Source: Hexactinellida sp. DTS-2022 (lineage: Eukaryota > Porifera > Hexactinellida). Taken from it: a stretch of DNA of 64,000 bases. The notes beneath the pieces were generated by a model that did no database searches, was not told the DNA's origin, and worked only from the letters and a program-made list of their open reading frames with translations. Of the stretch, positions 12,160 through 24,204 are shown in pieces (within the stretch, counting starts at the first letter, position 1; each line of letters starts with the position of its first letter). A program made the translations under genes and the position numbers. Where the stretch lies: the NCBI GenBank assembly GCA_028753945.1, contig JAPNXP010000002.1:10788001-10852000 (forward strand), read 5' to 3'.

Positions 12160-13392
12160 CTGTAGACTGCCTAACTGATACACGTTGTGTCAGGAGGGAA
12201 ACAAGTCGATCTAATCATTTAAATTTCGAGAAAATTCGGATTTAGACATTGTTTTGTATTCTCAATCGATTTCAATCAAAAAATCAAAATTTTCAGAATT
12301 TGTTATGATGACGTAGCATAAAAGTGAACTGCTCCACTTGCCACCCACTTACTTTTGTAGATAAGAAATTCGAAAATCTCAACGTGGGAATACCCATTAG
12401 AAGATATTAGACTAATCTTATCTGTTTTAGGATATTTGGGTGGACTAATATAGAGTTGTGACAGATATAACTCAAATATATGTGTATTTTCGTAATCCAT
12501 GGTTCATGAAATACAGATTCATCAATTTTTTGAAATTGACGTAACTATAGTTTCCTGATGCAGATTTGTTCAAATTTTGAGATCTGATAACTAATAAGAT
12601 AGTCGTATTTGTTCCTGTTTAGAAACAAAGGATTACTTATATATTAACGGCGTTATATCGATTTAAAGAGAAAGTATGTGTCATCACTTTTTGTCTAAAT
12701 CCTCGAATAAATCTTTTCAAAAATTTCGTAATATTAATATATTATTGTGCTCTTGATGGATTTCAAATACAGTCTACTCCGCTTAATTGGGACACGTTTG
12801 TACCAGGCCTTTTGTCCCAATTATGCGGAGATCCCAATTAACCGAAAAACCATTGTAAAGTGGTGATTTACCTGTGATTTACACAAATTTTGGTTTTAAA
12901 CCTGTTACAACAATTCCTCCAAAGCCAGCGGACCCTTGATTCTTCTCAAACCCATATAATGAGCATTAATATTCTCAGGACAGTTTGATATATCCCTGAA
13001 CCACAAGGTCATAACCTCCCATAAATTTCGATATCATGGAAATCAATAAGAAATAGACAATATTAGATATTTTGTCCTGCCTTCATCAGTATTGGCAAAG
13101 ATTATTAGAATTCGTTCTGATCAATATGAATTTTCCATTGAGCGAGCACCAATTTTGAACCAAATTTATTTAGTTTGTCCCGATTAAGCGGAGTTTGTCC
13201 CGATTAACCGAAGATTTAGTAATAGCTTCTAACGAAAGGATTCTATTCTTGGGGCGTTGTCAAAATTAAGCGGCTGTCCCGATTAACCGGTGTCCCAATT
13301 AAGCGGAGTACACTGTATATAGGTTCTACATATTATATACAAAGAACTACAGGTTAAGTTATTTTCCTGAAAATCACACCGGCAGTCTACTG
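12160..13392. mobile_element. TTAA-flanked MITE family B, copy B1, with nested insertion
   Basis: Terminal inverted repeats CTGTAGACTGCC and GGCAGTCTACTG are bounded by TTAA on both sides (12156-12159 and 13393-13396). The TTAA duplication is the signature of piggyBac-type transposition. Apart from a 546-bp insertion the interior aligns with the reverse complement of 61290-61972. Landmarks are ACACGTTGTGTCAGGAGG near the left end and GAAAATCACACCGGCAGTC at the right. No transposase. Confidence 0.85.
12770..13315. mobile_element. Tigger/pogo-like MITE nested in B1, 546 bp
   Basis: Ends CAGTCTACTCCGCTTAATTG and CAATTAAGCGGAGTACACTG are about 24-bp inverted repeats with TA on both flanks, as for pogo/Tigger elements. 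Sub-terminal copies of the same motif (ATGCGGAGATCCCAATTAACC and GTCCCGATTAAGCGGAG) recur inside. Family B sequence resumes on the far side, which proves it inserted after B1. Confidence 0.92.
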
Positions 13393-13396
13393 TTAA

Positions 13397-14211
13397 CTTT
13401 AAAAAGGGTGCCGGTGGAGAAAGGTCCTGATATGGGAAGTTTCAGTGTACCTATAAGAATCTTTTTAGACTAGAAAACTCTTTGATGAAAGAAATTTTTC
13501 CCTGCAACGAATTCTAAATAATTCCAACAGAAAAAACATATCAATCCAATGTAGCAATCGAATTTTTTGTAATAGACACTAACCTTGGAAATAACTAGAT
13601 CCTCCATTCTATTGATAAGGGAGGGTTCAGCTGAAACAATTTCATTCGAAATGAATCACCAAGGTAGAATATTCTATTTTCATTAATGTAAAAATGCTCA
13701 AAATCTGTTCGAAATTTCTTATCCGCGAATTTTAATAGATTTGAACATTTCTTATAAAAGTTTTCCCTGTTAATTAAGAAGTAAACAATGAAGCGTGGAA
13801 CAATTTCCATAAATCTAGTTCTACTATTCAGATATTTACTCACATTTACAATGAAGGCCTCCCTGATATAAAATTTGTCAAGGCTATGATGTGAGGAAAT
13901 AAAAATAAAAATCCTGAATTCAAGTTCATTTAGGTTTTATTCTCATATACATATATATAAAGTGTCTTTTATTCCACATAAATAGACACTTTTTGGAATG
14001 CAGGCTATTTACGAAACAATTATTTTAAAAAAAGTACGATTACCTATAAGGAAATACACCATAAAAGTGTCTTTTATGGAGTATTTTGTCCATTTATTTC
14101 ACATAAATATACACTTTAAAATCCATCTTTTTAATTAGTGCACATTTATTTAAAATTAAAGACACTTACTAACAGTTTAAATATTAATATATGTATATAC
14201 ATGTATATATA
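13397..14211. other. Non-coding stretch with AAAGTGTCT inverted repeats
   Basis: Most of this is featureless. Between about 13955 and 14175 the motif AAAGTGTCT and its complement AGACACTTT recur several times, including one tight hairpin at about 13960-13994. This suggests a small decayed inverted-repeat element whose ends I could not fix. Confidence 0.45.
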
Positions 14212-14471
14212 CCGTATTTACTCGAATAGTAGCCTAGGCGATTATTGTTTTTTACTCCATTTTTCGACCAATAATTTTGGGCAATTTTCTAGAATATCAC
14301 ATTTTATTACAATTAAATTATGATAATTGGTTGATAATCGTATTGTGAGTTATATTAGATGTAAATGTTTACTCCGGGTAGCAGTAATAAATTTTTATTT
14401 GCTACTTTAGGGGGGCGATTATTGGAGGTAGGTGATTATTCGAATAGAGGCTACTATTCGAATAAATACGG
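14212..14471. mobile_element. MITE with CCGTATTTACTCGAATA ends, 260 bp
   Basis: Near-perfect 24-bp terminal inverted repeats (CCGTATTTACTCGAATAG at the left, CTATTCGAATAAATACGG at the right) with TA on each flank. Sub-terminal GGCGATTATT motifs are also in inverted arrangement. Elements with this end sequence are widespread in animals. No coding capacity. Confidence 0.9.
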
Positions 14472-15821
14472 TATATTTATATAGGTATCAGTAGCTTAGA
14501 AAATCCCAAATAGCATTTTTGCCCCATATAACCAATATCCGAGTAAGCAAACCTAACGTTCGCACCTTGGCAGGATTCCTAAACGACTCTGCCAATGACC
14601 AAACAGAGGGTATAACAAAATATTGGAACAAAGCATCTCGCTTGGCGGTAATATCAATAGATAGCTGAGAATTGACTTCTTTCTAAAATAATAATTAAAG
14701 TAGTTTTACAATGACACAAACAAAATAATATAATTGAACGGACCTATCGTCCGATGAAAGGGATGGATTCTATTCAACCACAACCCTTGACATATAAACA
14801 AACATACAAACAAACAAACAAACAAACAGAAAAACGTTGTGATATTGCAACCATACATTATATTAGCTTTTTCAACATGTCTTCCACTTCTCAAAACTGT
14901 ATAACTCTTTACAGGTGAAGGAATATGACGATCAATATAAAACATTTTAGTTCCCAGATCAATTTCCGAATGCGACAACTCTTCCAATAGACTAACCCGG
15001 GATGAAATATAGACAGCTCCGATCACTAACAGCCAATCGGTTTGAAAATATAGCAAACTCATCCTTCATCTTCTTCACTACTTCTTTATGCGTACATCTG
15101 TCAGCTGACTCATTAGCAGCCTTCACAACTGCTTAGTTGATAATATCCACATTCTTGCCTTCAGACAAAAGAAACGAATTATCAAGTAGAGTGGATTGAG
15201 TGTGAATTTCCAATGTTGGCTGTACCTCAGATATTTCTAATGTTGGTATAGCATCATCGTTCATAGCTTGAGCACTGCATATAGGTATAACTGGTGCTAG
15301 CGTTAGAGGGGTTGTTTCTTTAGCGGTAATTGGGATATTTGGCCCAGCGTGCGTAAGTTTGACTTCGCCGTTCAAAACAGGGGAATATATATGTTAAATC
15401 GTGACCTACGTAATAAAAGGCCTGATCACCAACTATATATTTCTGGACCATGGATTCATGGAAGGACATTGTTCCTAACAATTCAAACTACCAATTAACA
15501 TAGTTAAAACTCTTTTTAATATTATATTCTGATTTAAATCGAGGTATAATTAAATGAAACAAAATAGAGATGACATAAATTAGAATTAATACTAAAGAGC
15601 TCCAATATTAAGTGAATTATGATGAGAGATGAACTATCAATAGGTAGCATTACTAATTAATCACATACTTTTAAACTTCTTCAATTTACGAGAATGCTCA
15701 ACCTGCCTCTTGTTCACAGCATTAAAGTTCTTTATTTTGTTCGAGAGAAAACAATTTGCAGCAGCAGTGAGTAATTTATTTAAGATAATCATTTACATAA
15801 AATCTACTATTGTTGATAAAC
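14472..15821. other. Unassigned stretch
   Basis: Holds a (CAAA)n microsatellite at about 14799-14829. Minus-strand open stretches at 14706-15062 and 15133-15375 are fairly long but show no known motif. The second (residues such as AKETTPLTLAPVIP) could be a decayed fragment of something real. I do not call a gene. Confidence 0.4.
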
Positions 15822-15965
15822 TTTAGCCAAATTTTGAAGCACACAAAATAAAAAGCTTAATAGATAGAAACATTTTTTAGGTTTATTGCTTTCAATCGTA
15901 TAGGAATTTATGTCTCACAATTACAGATTTTTTCCGAGAGATTTCTTTATATGGGGTAATTAAAT
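15822..15965 (+). mobile_element. Family A MITE, truncated diverged fragment
   Basis: Matches the last 140 bp of the family A element (TAGCCAAATTTTGAA, then CACAATTACAGATT, then GGGGTAATT) with many substitutions. The left four-fifths is missing. Confidence 0.7.
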
Positions 15966-16436
15966 GCATATAATACTGAAAATATCACATTCATAGCTAT
16001 ATTAACGCTAGTAACCTCAAAGTCAATGGGTACCTTGTATTATAGAGCAGTAACTATAATAGCCAGATGAATTAAACTATTAATAGGATACTAGTGGCAT
16101 ATTTAAAGTATTTAGGAGCATGAGATTGCATTTATATTATTTCTAAACTATTTAATTAATGTGGTCAAGGACTCAATATATGTATAATGGTAAAGTATGC
16201 AGCAAATTCATTATAAATAACTTTCATTTTTTAAAAGATATGCGCGTGATCTACGTTATATATGGCCTATGCACCAACTTTGTTAAACGGGACCAAGGAT
16301 TTTCGATTTTTATCGATTGGATTGCAATCGATGAATTTTCATCGATTTTTTTCAATTCTTTGTTTTTTCAATTTCAAAATAATGTCAAAATTTAAAATGC
16401 TCAATTGCTCTTCAATTAAACCCGATAATATATGTT
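15966..16436. other. Unassigned AT-rich stretch
   Basis: Short overlapping open frames at 16159-16395 and 16262-16465 without motifs. GATTTTTATCGATTGGATTGCAATCGATG at 16305-16332 resembles the GATTGGATT-rich interior of the MITE at 52928, so it may be a small remnant. Confidence 0.35.
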
Positions 16437-16440
16437 TTAA

Positions 16441-16911
16441 CCGTAGACGGCCTAGCGGTTTTTGAGGAATTTTCAAAAGTCTACAGTATGGTTGGTGTCC
16501 TTCCCAGGGGCTGTATCTTTCACAACCAAAACTATTATAATAAAATCTTTAGCTTCAAAATTTTCAAAAGATTTTCGTCAAGGATTTTGAATGAAGTGAT
16601 GACAAAGCATTTCTCTAAAATTGGAAATATTGTCTGAAAAAAGTACAAATATATGCACTTTATAACATAATTAGATACAACCGTATTATTTGTTCTCATA
16701 TACAAAAATTCAAAAGATTCTGAAATATAGTTCTCATTATATAACAATTTGAAAAAATAATCAAATCTATTTTTTTCGAAACATGGATAATGCAATAATT
16801 AATATAAATGCTTTTTAAACTGCAAAACTTTAGAATTTGATAACGAAAAAACTTTATCAATCCATTATAGTAGGGTCAAAAATGAAGGTTCCGTGACCAA
16901 CCTCTGGCTAG
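16441..16911. mobile_element. Family B MITE, diverged copy B4
   Basis: Left TTAA (16437-16440) plus CCGTAGACGGCC matches the family B end CCGTAGACTGCC. The interior GAAGTGATGACAAAGCATTTCTC corresponds to AAAGTGATGTCACATACTTTCTC of copy B3. A TTAA lies at 16912 on the right, but that end repeat is badly decayed. Old copy. Confidence 0.5.
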
Positions 16912-16956
16912 TTAAGTTTTATGCCTGATTCTGATACTTTAGGATATTACTCGCGA

Positions 16957-17674
16957 TTTAAATTACGGCAGATTCACCCAAAAAAACACATGAATTTTGT
17001 TTTGAAGGTGGGAGTTTGAATTTCACATATATGATGAAGACATTATAGCTATTTCGAAACTGAAAACCAAATCTAATTAATCTTCTATAAATTCGAAATT
17101 ATTGGGCTTGCAGTATTATGCTAATACAAAAGTCCCATAGGGGGATTTTTTCAGACTCCACCTGATAAGTGTGTGGTTTGCAAGATCATTATTTGCTAAA
17201 GACCTGTACTGTGTGATCTATCAGATAGATCATCGTTATGGGCGGTTGGTGGGCGGTTTAGAATTTTGATAAGATCTAAATAAAAATATTGCGACCTTTT
17301 GAAACCAAAAAATGAATAAAAAGGTCATCTTTATATGCGAAATTTGATTAAATGCTTGATAAAAAAAATTCCAAGTCATAATTCAAAAATGTAAACCGTC
17401 TACCAACTCCTTACGCTTATAATCTTTAAATATTGATTCTGATAACATACATTGATGGCCGCATTGCCAAATTACCGCATAATATCCACCACCACTTTTG
17501 GAAATCGCCCTATGGGAGATTTGTATTAGCCAAATTTTGAAACCGACAAAAAATAAGAAGTATAATAGATAGGGACATTTTCTTTTTGGTTTATTGATTT
17601 GTATCGTATAGGTATATATTTCTCACAATTACAGATTAATACAAGAACTTTCATTCACGTGGGGTAATTTAACC
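16957..17674 (+). mobile_element. Family A MITE copy A1 (piggyBac-like, TTAA)
   Basis: Same element as 21863-22581, 42105-42824 and 59903-60621. Right end GTGGGGTAATTTAACC is followed by TTAA (17675-17678). The left end is mutated (TTTAAATTACGGCAG). The interior includes the palindrome CTATCAGATAGATC and GGGCGGTTGGTGGGCGG. Non-coding. Confidence 0.85.
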
Positions 17675-17678
17675 TTAA

Positions 17679-20083
17679 TGATTAATGCTGATTATTGAAG
17701 TTTCGAGGTAATTGAACTCAATATTATGTATCCCAAATTGTATACAAATTTTTTTAGACCTTAATCTCTGGTGAATTTCTCAAAAAAGTCTGGCATTTAG
17801 TCCGGCATCTGGTCAATCCAAATATTCCAAGTAAAATGGTAAAGAGGGGTTGCAACCTTGTGGAAAATTGTTTTATACCTTATGAAAATTTAACTTCAAA
17901 CATGAAATGGATCATAGACATTACTAGGAAGTTAGAGCTAAGCTCTCGTATATTAATTAATTTATGGTTTATTGTCACATCACTGAATTGACACCACTAT
18001 ATATGGAAATGGGAATTTATAGGATTGTCACCACAAGGATATTCGTATCATTTGCACTTCCAATGAGTTTGTAGTGGGATATTGATGTGAATAGATGGTT
18101 AGAGCTAAGCTCTGGAGTCTATACTTTCGGAGAGAGGAAATTTGCTGCGTCATCAAAAATGGGCACATTATATGCCCATATATGGATCATTTTGAAAACG
18201 GTGCGTGTTAGGGTCACGAAATGTATTATTGACGGATACGAAGTCGTGTATTGCGAGTATTTTGAGACGTAAAATTTAATTTTAGCACCTCGAGTGTCTG
18301 AGAAAAAAAATGGACTAGAAAACGTACCCTAGAATGAGATTATAGGCCATATTGTTTCATATTTTCACTTTTTTAGAATTTTCTTTGATGAATTGTTCAT
18401 TATTTTAGTCAGTGATTGATTGGATAGAGTATTGAAAACACAAATAATACCAATGTTGAGGAATACAGTATTGAGAATCGTTAAGGTTCAGGTATACTCT
18501 GCAAATTTCGAATATTTAGATAAAATCCAAATCATTGTCTATTTCTCTTTTATTGCATTTGGGATTGTATTGATACCAATGAGTACTTTCAAGAGATTTC
18601 TAAGAAAGATTCCTAATATTTTTCCAGTTTGACACACTTTGGTCACCTCAATCTAGGAATAATTGCTGTAAATTTTTTTTTCAAAAGCCGCTATCTCAAA
18701 ACTAACATTTTCAGAATTGCGGAAGAAGTCATTTTGTCAATTTTGGTCGTAGAATCAAAAACTCAACGGTTTCGGAGAGATTTCGTAAAGATACAACTTT
18801 TCAGTGCTACGATTTACCCTAATATGAATAGTTCATCTGTTTTTTGGATTTAGGATAAGGAAATCTTCATTTGAAAATCGACATCACATAAAAGTATTTA
18901 AAATCCAGAAAAATGTAGATATTCACAATTCCTGTACTCAAAAGTTATATTACATCCAGCTAAACACATTTTATCAATAATATTCTTAGTATTGTTTATC
19001 TTTTCTGATTGATCTATTCCGCAAAAATGGTAAAATTAAAAAAAAGTTTTTTCCTCTATTAGTTTATTTGCCTATATTATTGTATTTTTGGCATCCTGAG
19101 GATGAAGTAAATTCGCTGTAAAAAAAATTATTAATTCGGGTAAATACTTATGGTAGAAGTACTCTAGAGGATACCTGAACCTTAAAAGTGGTGAAACCGA
19201 TGTTTTACTGTAGAAAATGGATCATAACCATTAAAATATTATTGGTAGATACTCAAAACAAAGTACAAACGTTAGATTTGGTCGTTATGCTGTACTTTTA
19301 CAAAAAAAAATATCGGGTTATGTTGCTTATTTTAAATTAATTCCGGATTTATTTCTATGCGTGGACACCCTTAACGGTGTCCAAGGACAGGTATTTTTGA
19401 GTGATGAAAGGATTTCCGAATCGCGCGTAGATTAGCAAATGTTAGAATTGGAACAACCCTAAGTTTGCATAACTTAAAAGTTAATTATAGCCTTCTATAA
19501 CGAATTCTTTTGTCTAAGTATAGATACTTTCAATATTGATCAAAGAGCGTCTATCCTGTATAACACATTTTATATGTATTCTATGACTTGCTATACTTGT
19601 TCTAGAATGTTCTTATTCACTACATAGCTACTAATAGTCATGTAGTAAATACTTATTTAGCTCAGATTCTGATATTCTAATTATAAGGCCAAAATATAAT
19701 TTGGAATCCTCCGACGTTGGAAATAGTCGATATTTCTTCGAATATATTACTTTTGGCTCAATATCTTAAGGTTAAGCTCGCATGCCGCTCTGGAAAGTTT
19801 GGGCAAACTTTTTTATAGCGACAAATTCAAAGGGCCTCCGGCAATCATTTTGAAAAATTAAGGCCCCTCTCTGAACATTTCATAAATTGAGATTAGAGTA
19901 TTATTGAACAGTATGCAATAAGTAGTAGCTGCACTGAAAATTTCAACTCAATCGGGACTATACTTTTAATGTAGTAACCTTTTGAAGATTCTTACGTCAT
20001 TTGTCACCATGGGAGGTCCTTCTTTAGACTATTTTTTTAAGGGATTTGAAGCATATATCATCCTATATACATGCAATAACCTT
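17679..20083. other. Largely unassigned; contains dispersed repeat E1
   Basis: Besides the E1 repeat (17930-18310) the stretch is AT-rich. Open frames at 18420-18632 and 18629-18853 abut but have no motif. GTGGACACCCTTAACGGTGTCC at about 19361-19382 is a small imperfect hairpin. Confidence 0.45.
17930..18310 (+). repeat. Dispersed repeat family E, copy E1
   Basis: Two successive blocks. Each starts with (GTT)AGAGCTAAGCTCT and reaches an ATATATGG motif 60-90 bp later. The second block continues into GTTAGGGTCACGAAATGTATT. Diverged relatives lie at 37165-37580, 40185-40600 and, reversed, 48990-49100 and 62690-62850. The class is unknown and I found no terminal repeats. An apparent 61-codon frame at 18087-18272 comes from this repeat. 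Confidence 0.6.
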
Positions 20084-20343
20084 TTAACTCGCTATGTAGT
20101 ATGTCTCCATGTTAATCTCGGTAATAGACCTAAATTTACCACTTTGACTCTTCTGGAGATCTCACATGGGGGTGACGAAGCAAAGAAAATTGACCCATAA
20201 TCGTTTTAATCGGCCACTTTATATATATAATTATCACAATTTTGACGTCAAATGACTGGATTTTATAATTTTTGTATAGTCAAAGTGGTAAATTTAGGTC
20301 TATTACCGAGATTTACATGGTGACATACTACATAGCGAGTTAA
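20084..20343. repeat. Long hairpin, ~65-bp arms
   Basis: Arm 20084-20150 (TTAACTCGCTATGTAGTATG through ACCACTTTGAC) is nearly perfectly complementary to 20279-20343 (GTCAAAGTGGTAAATTTAGG through CATAGCGAGTTAA), with a spacer of about 128 bp. The arms start and end in TTAA. It is either a small foldback MITE or half of a TTAA-targeting element. Confidence 0.85.
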
Positions 20344-20899
20344 GATTTCTATGGGACATCTGGCGCGTTAGAAGCCCCACACTACTCTCTAGAACGGTCA
20401 GCCTTAGTTTCAATTGAAGGTTTTCCTCTTTGGATTCATCTATCTCTTGACGTATGATCGCAAATTGTTGAATAAACATTATTCTCTCATCTCGCTGCTT
20501 TGATTTTCTTCCAAGATTCGTATTGAGAGAGCCATATTGGCGTAAAAGATAAATAAATAAATGAAGTCTTCGAAATAATGAATTTGAACGATAATTTGAA
20601 TTTATATAACCTAGAAATGAACACCCAAGTAGAAAGCCATGAATTGCATAATTGAACTAGAGTATTGATAGATCATGTCACGTGTCACTATAGTTCAAAT
20701 AAAGTCAGGTTTGCTTATGTAAACAATATTTCGTCTGCATAGTATGAAATATTTAATTATGACTAAGGTCCTAATTTAACAACTTACATAGAAATGGTAT
20801 TAAATTAAATTAAATTAAACAAAAACTAGATCTTCAATCACTCTTAATCACAGGTTTCCTGGGAAGTAAATTACGGGATGGGCGATTTGTATATTTATT
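20344..20899. other. Unassigned AT-rich stretch
   Basis: No open frame, hairpin or repeat partner recognised. Confidence 0.5.
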
Positions 20900-21293
20900 T
20901 TAGGGCCGTAGGAGCAGGTAGGCCATGGCCGCACCAATAATTTGGTGACCACACAGATATTCGGGGACACATTTAAGTCACCGATAACTATACGAACGGC
21001 ATAATGGTATTGGTAAACACAATTACCACATGAGTTGAATAGGTGCTGCTGCCACCGAAAAACTGTTCGGTACCATTAAAATAAATCGTATTTAGCAAGT
21101 AGCAACTCTTGCTACACTTCAATATAGACTATTAATATTTATTAGTATTATGTATTTTTGTATTTCCCTTTGTTGAGTAACTTAAACCATAGAGTAAAAG
21201 CGCGTATATAGTACAAAAGATTCATGTCTGTATATAATAAATATGGTGACGTCACTATTCCGCACCAATTAATGTTGGGGTGCTACGGGCCTG
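20900..21293. mobile_element. hAT-like MITE, family G copy 2, 394 bp
   Basis: Left end TTAGGGCCGTAGGAGCAGG and right end GTGCTACGGGCCTG are flanked by TATTTATT (20892-20899 and 21294-21301), a perfect 8-bp duplication. Conserved with 10071-10473, including the sub-terminal GCCGCACCAATAA motifs. No coding capacity. Confidence 0.8.
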
Positions 21294-21858
21294 TATTTAT
21301 TAGATTATTTGTTTGGCCGGAGACTAAGAGCCGTGCTACACCCCGGCATAGATTTTTGTGGAAGTATTCCTGTCGAATGGCAATATATAATTATAGCGAT
21401 CGCAACGTTTGCGTTGATCAGCTGTTTAGCAACTTACCAGCAGCCTCCCACATTCTAATTATAGCTATAATTGTTTATCACGTTATTTATTGCCATCGAG
21501 ACCAAACTCAGAAGACCGGTTTTACCTGTATAAACCTTGTTTTTCTGATTTATAATTAAGAAAAGTAATATCCAGAGGCAGGGTTCCTATGATATCCACA
21601 GGTTTAACTCATTCACAATGAACACTTATTTGATGTTAGTAAGGTTGCGAAGCGACCAAGAAGGGCTCGTTAACATTAATGCTTCCTTGATTACTAAAGC
21701 AACTTTGTATAACGCAATATTTATATAAAATAGTATAATAATATTCTTATCGTTATTAGGCAACAATATATAATTGAGTCATAGGTCAACCATAATGTTT
21801 AGAAATAATTTCAATATTGTAGGTATAATTTACTATAATAACTGACAATTGTGGTTAC
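21294..21858. other. Unassigned stretch with a hairpin-module fragment
   Basis: An open frame at 21224-21559 (+) straddles the end of the preceding MITE and shows no motif, so I reject it as a gene. GGTTGCGAAGCGACC at 21643-21657 is a family C hairpin. Confidence 0.5.
21641..21671 (+). repeat. Hairpin module (family C) fragment
   Basis: GGTTGCGAAGCGACC stem-loop followed by AAGAAGGGCTCGT, the core of the family C module. Confidence 0.65.
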
Positions 21859-21862
21859 TTAA

Positions 21863-22581
21863 GGTTAAATTACTGCAGATTCACCCAAAAAAACACATGA
21901 ATTTAGTTTTGAAGGTGGTAGTTTGAATTTCACATATATGATGGAAGACATTAGAGCTATATCGAAACTGAAAACGAAATCTAATTATCTTCTATAAATT
22001 CGAAATTATTGGGCTTGCAGTATTATGCTAATACAAAAGTCCCATAGGGGGATTTTTTCAGACTCCACCTGATAAGTGTGTGGTTTGCAAGATCATTATT
22101 TGCTAAAGACCTGTACTGTGTGATCTATCAGATAGATCATCGTTATGGGCGGTTGGTGGGCGGTTTAGAATTTTGATAAGATCTAAATAAAAAATTTTGC
22201 GACCTTTTGGAACCAAAAAATGGATAAAAAGGTCATCTTTTTATGCGAAATTTGATTTAATGCTTGATAAAAAAAATTCCAAGTCATAATTCAAAAATGT
22301 AACCGTCTACCAACTCCTTACGCTTATAATCTTTCAATATTGATTCTGATAACAAACATTGATGGCCGCATTGCCAAATTACCGCATAATATCTTCCACC
22401 ACTTTTGGAAATCGCCCTATGGGAGATTTGTATTAGCCAAATTTTGAAACCGACAAAAAATAAAAAGTATAATAGATAGGGACATATTCTTTTTGGTTTA
22501 TTTATTTGTATCGTATAGGTATATATTTCTCACAATTACAGATTAATACAAGAACTTTCATTCACGTGGGGTAATTTAACA
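21863..22581 (+). mobile_element. Family A MITE copy A2 (piggyBac-like, TTAA), 719 bp
   Basis: Ends GGTTAAATTACTGCAG and GTGGGGTAATTTAACA lie between TTAA 21859-21862 and TTAA 22582-22585. Inverted repeat of about 11 bp. It is very similar to A1 over its full length. It contains GACCTTTTGGAACC and its complement-like partner, and a central GATCTATCAGATAGATC palindrome. No transposase. Confidence 0.92.
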
Positions 22582-22585
22582 TTAA

Positions 22586-23011
22586 CAAATGTTGGTCATT
22601 TCTGAACCATGTATCCAATGACAAACCAGTATTTTTGTGTGATCTTAAACGAATTTTGTGATACTTTCAATACTTATGCACACTGGCAGTAAATACTTCA
22701 GATTGATTGCTCTCATGTCTAAAAATGGTAATTAAGAGAAAACAAACTTTATCCGAAAACAATCCCAAGTAAACAACTTGCAATAATTTAAACCATGTAC
22801 TCCTTAAATTCATAGACCAGTTCGTAGATGAACACCATTTAACAATGAATCTCATAGTAGTGTATTAAGGGACAAACAAATATTGGAAGTCCATGCCCCT
22901 GGTCACGGGCTGAACCAAATATAGACTGGATGAGGGGCACATCGGGCCCCCCAAACAGTTTGGGCCCTGTGCGATCGAACAGACCGCACGTGTGGTAATC
23001 CGGCACTGGAA
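22586..23011. other. Unassigned stretch
   Basis: A minus frame at 22667-22855 is motif-free. GC-richer text at 22895-23000 (GGGCCCCCCAAACAG, TTTGGGCCC) resembles the interior of the hAT MITEs, but no complete terminal repeats are visible. Confidence 0.4.
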
Positions 23012-23228
23012 GTAGGCATTAGTTCGACTCTATTTTAGCAATGTAGGCATTAGTTCGACCCTATTTTATCAATGTAGGTATTAGTTAGACCCTATTTTAG
23101 CTATGTAGGCATTAGTTCGACTCTATTTTAGCTATGTAGGCATTAGTTCGACCCTATTAAAGCTATGCAGGCATTAGTTCGACTCTATTTAAGCTATGTA
23201 GGCATTAATTCGACACATTTTATTGCCG
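23012..23228. repeat. 31-bp minisatellite, about 7 copies
   Basis: Units beginning GTAGGCATTAGTTCGAC start at 23012, 23043, 23074, 23105, 23136, 23167 and 23198, exactly 31 bp apart. They differ by a few substitutions (TTAGTTAGAC in the third, GCAGGC in the sixth). Units are contiguous, so this is not a spacer array. Confidence 0.95.
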
Positions 23229-23794
23229 TAACTTATAATGATTCTATATTCTTTTTCCGAGGTGCCATTTAACAATAAATAACAACCAAATAAATTATAT
23301 AAAAGGGTAATCTTTGCAAGGTCTAATTAAAATAGTCATTAATGGAATATCACATAGATGGATATAGACGCATCGGAGGGAAAGTTTTACATCTTTAGCG
23401 GGTACAAATATTTCTTTGCAGAACTAAAACAAACAGTTATATTTAAGATGTTCTCTCTTCAGGAATGGGTGCAAAGGGAATTCCAAATTAAATTTTCAAT
23501 CTGATTTAATTCATCCAATTTCTGAGCATAATCACTCGATTGAAGATTATTGTGCGGAAATTCACCAATTGAAAAATATTCAAGACAGAGGCCAAAAATT
23601 CTAATGATAACCTAAGAAAAGTGTTTGATGATGTCACGAGATTAGATCTATCATCTTCACTTATTTCTTTTAGGGAGTGTGAGTCATCAATGTTCCTTTC
23701 AAGAAGAAAGTTACAGCCAAAAATTCCTGCTACAGCATTATAATTTTCTGAATTACTCCCCACTACAATATACTCAGGACATTTCAAAGCTTCT
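23229..23794. other. Possible decayed upstream part of the MULE relic
   Basis: No clear plus-strand frame leads into the transposase fragment that follows. The minus open frame 23506-23838 is a shadow. Confidence 0.35.
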
Positions 23795-24112
23795 GTGATG
23801 TCAAGTGAAGGAATTAATATGATATTTTTCAGCGACAAGCTCTATCCTTTCATATCAGTTATTAATGACGTTCAATTCGATGGGACATTCCAAACAGTCC
23901 CTAATCAATTCTACCAACTATGGACAATTTTATTGTGTGTTGGTAGACATTGCCTTCTAGCTATACATTGCCTGATGACGTCGAAAGAGGAGGGACTTTA
24001 TACAGCAGTTATCCGGAAAAAACAAAGCCTTTTCCCTCAATTCCTTCCGACGAGTACAATGTCAGATTGGGAACAAGCTGCGAAGAATGCTTTCAAGGCT
24101 ACGCGTCGCTAA
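23795..24112 (+). pseudogene. MULE-type transposase fragment (metazoan, FLYWCH-associated type)
   Basis: About 105 codons of the MULE transposase domain (Pfam MULE family). The catalytic-core motif DGTFQTVPNQFYQLWT appears near residue 28, where D is the first of the DDE triad. Then comes the conserved hydrophobic strand with an LMTSKEEGLY motif, in place of the usual ALMs.K...Y. Then MSDWEQAAKNAFK, holding the second acidic residue in its usual MxDFExA context. The frame stops right after, and no third catalytic residue or zinc finger is present. In this family the domain normally continues for 100 or more residues, so this is a truncated copy. It lies about 90 bp upstream of a foldback with long arms, which may be part of the same element's terminal repeats. 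Confidence 0.75.
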
Positions 24113-24204
24113 GGATTGGCTATGGAACCCTGAACCAAAGAATTTCTGTTTATTGCTATTTTATCTACTCTAACATGATAGCTATCATATAACACAAAGT
24201 TCTT

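Noticed and set aside
23012-23228. Possible CRISPR-like array
   Set aside because: The 31-bp units are contiguous without unique spacers, and the DNA is clearly eukaryotic. It is a minisatellite.
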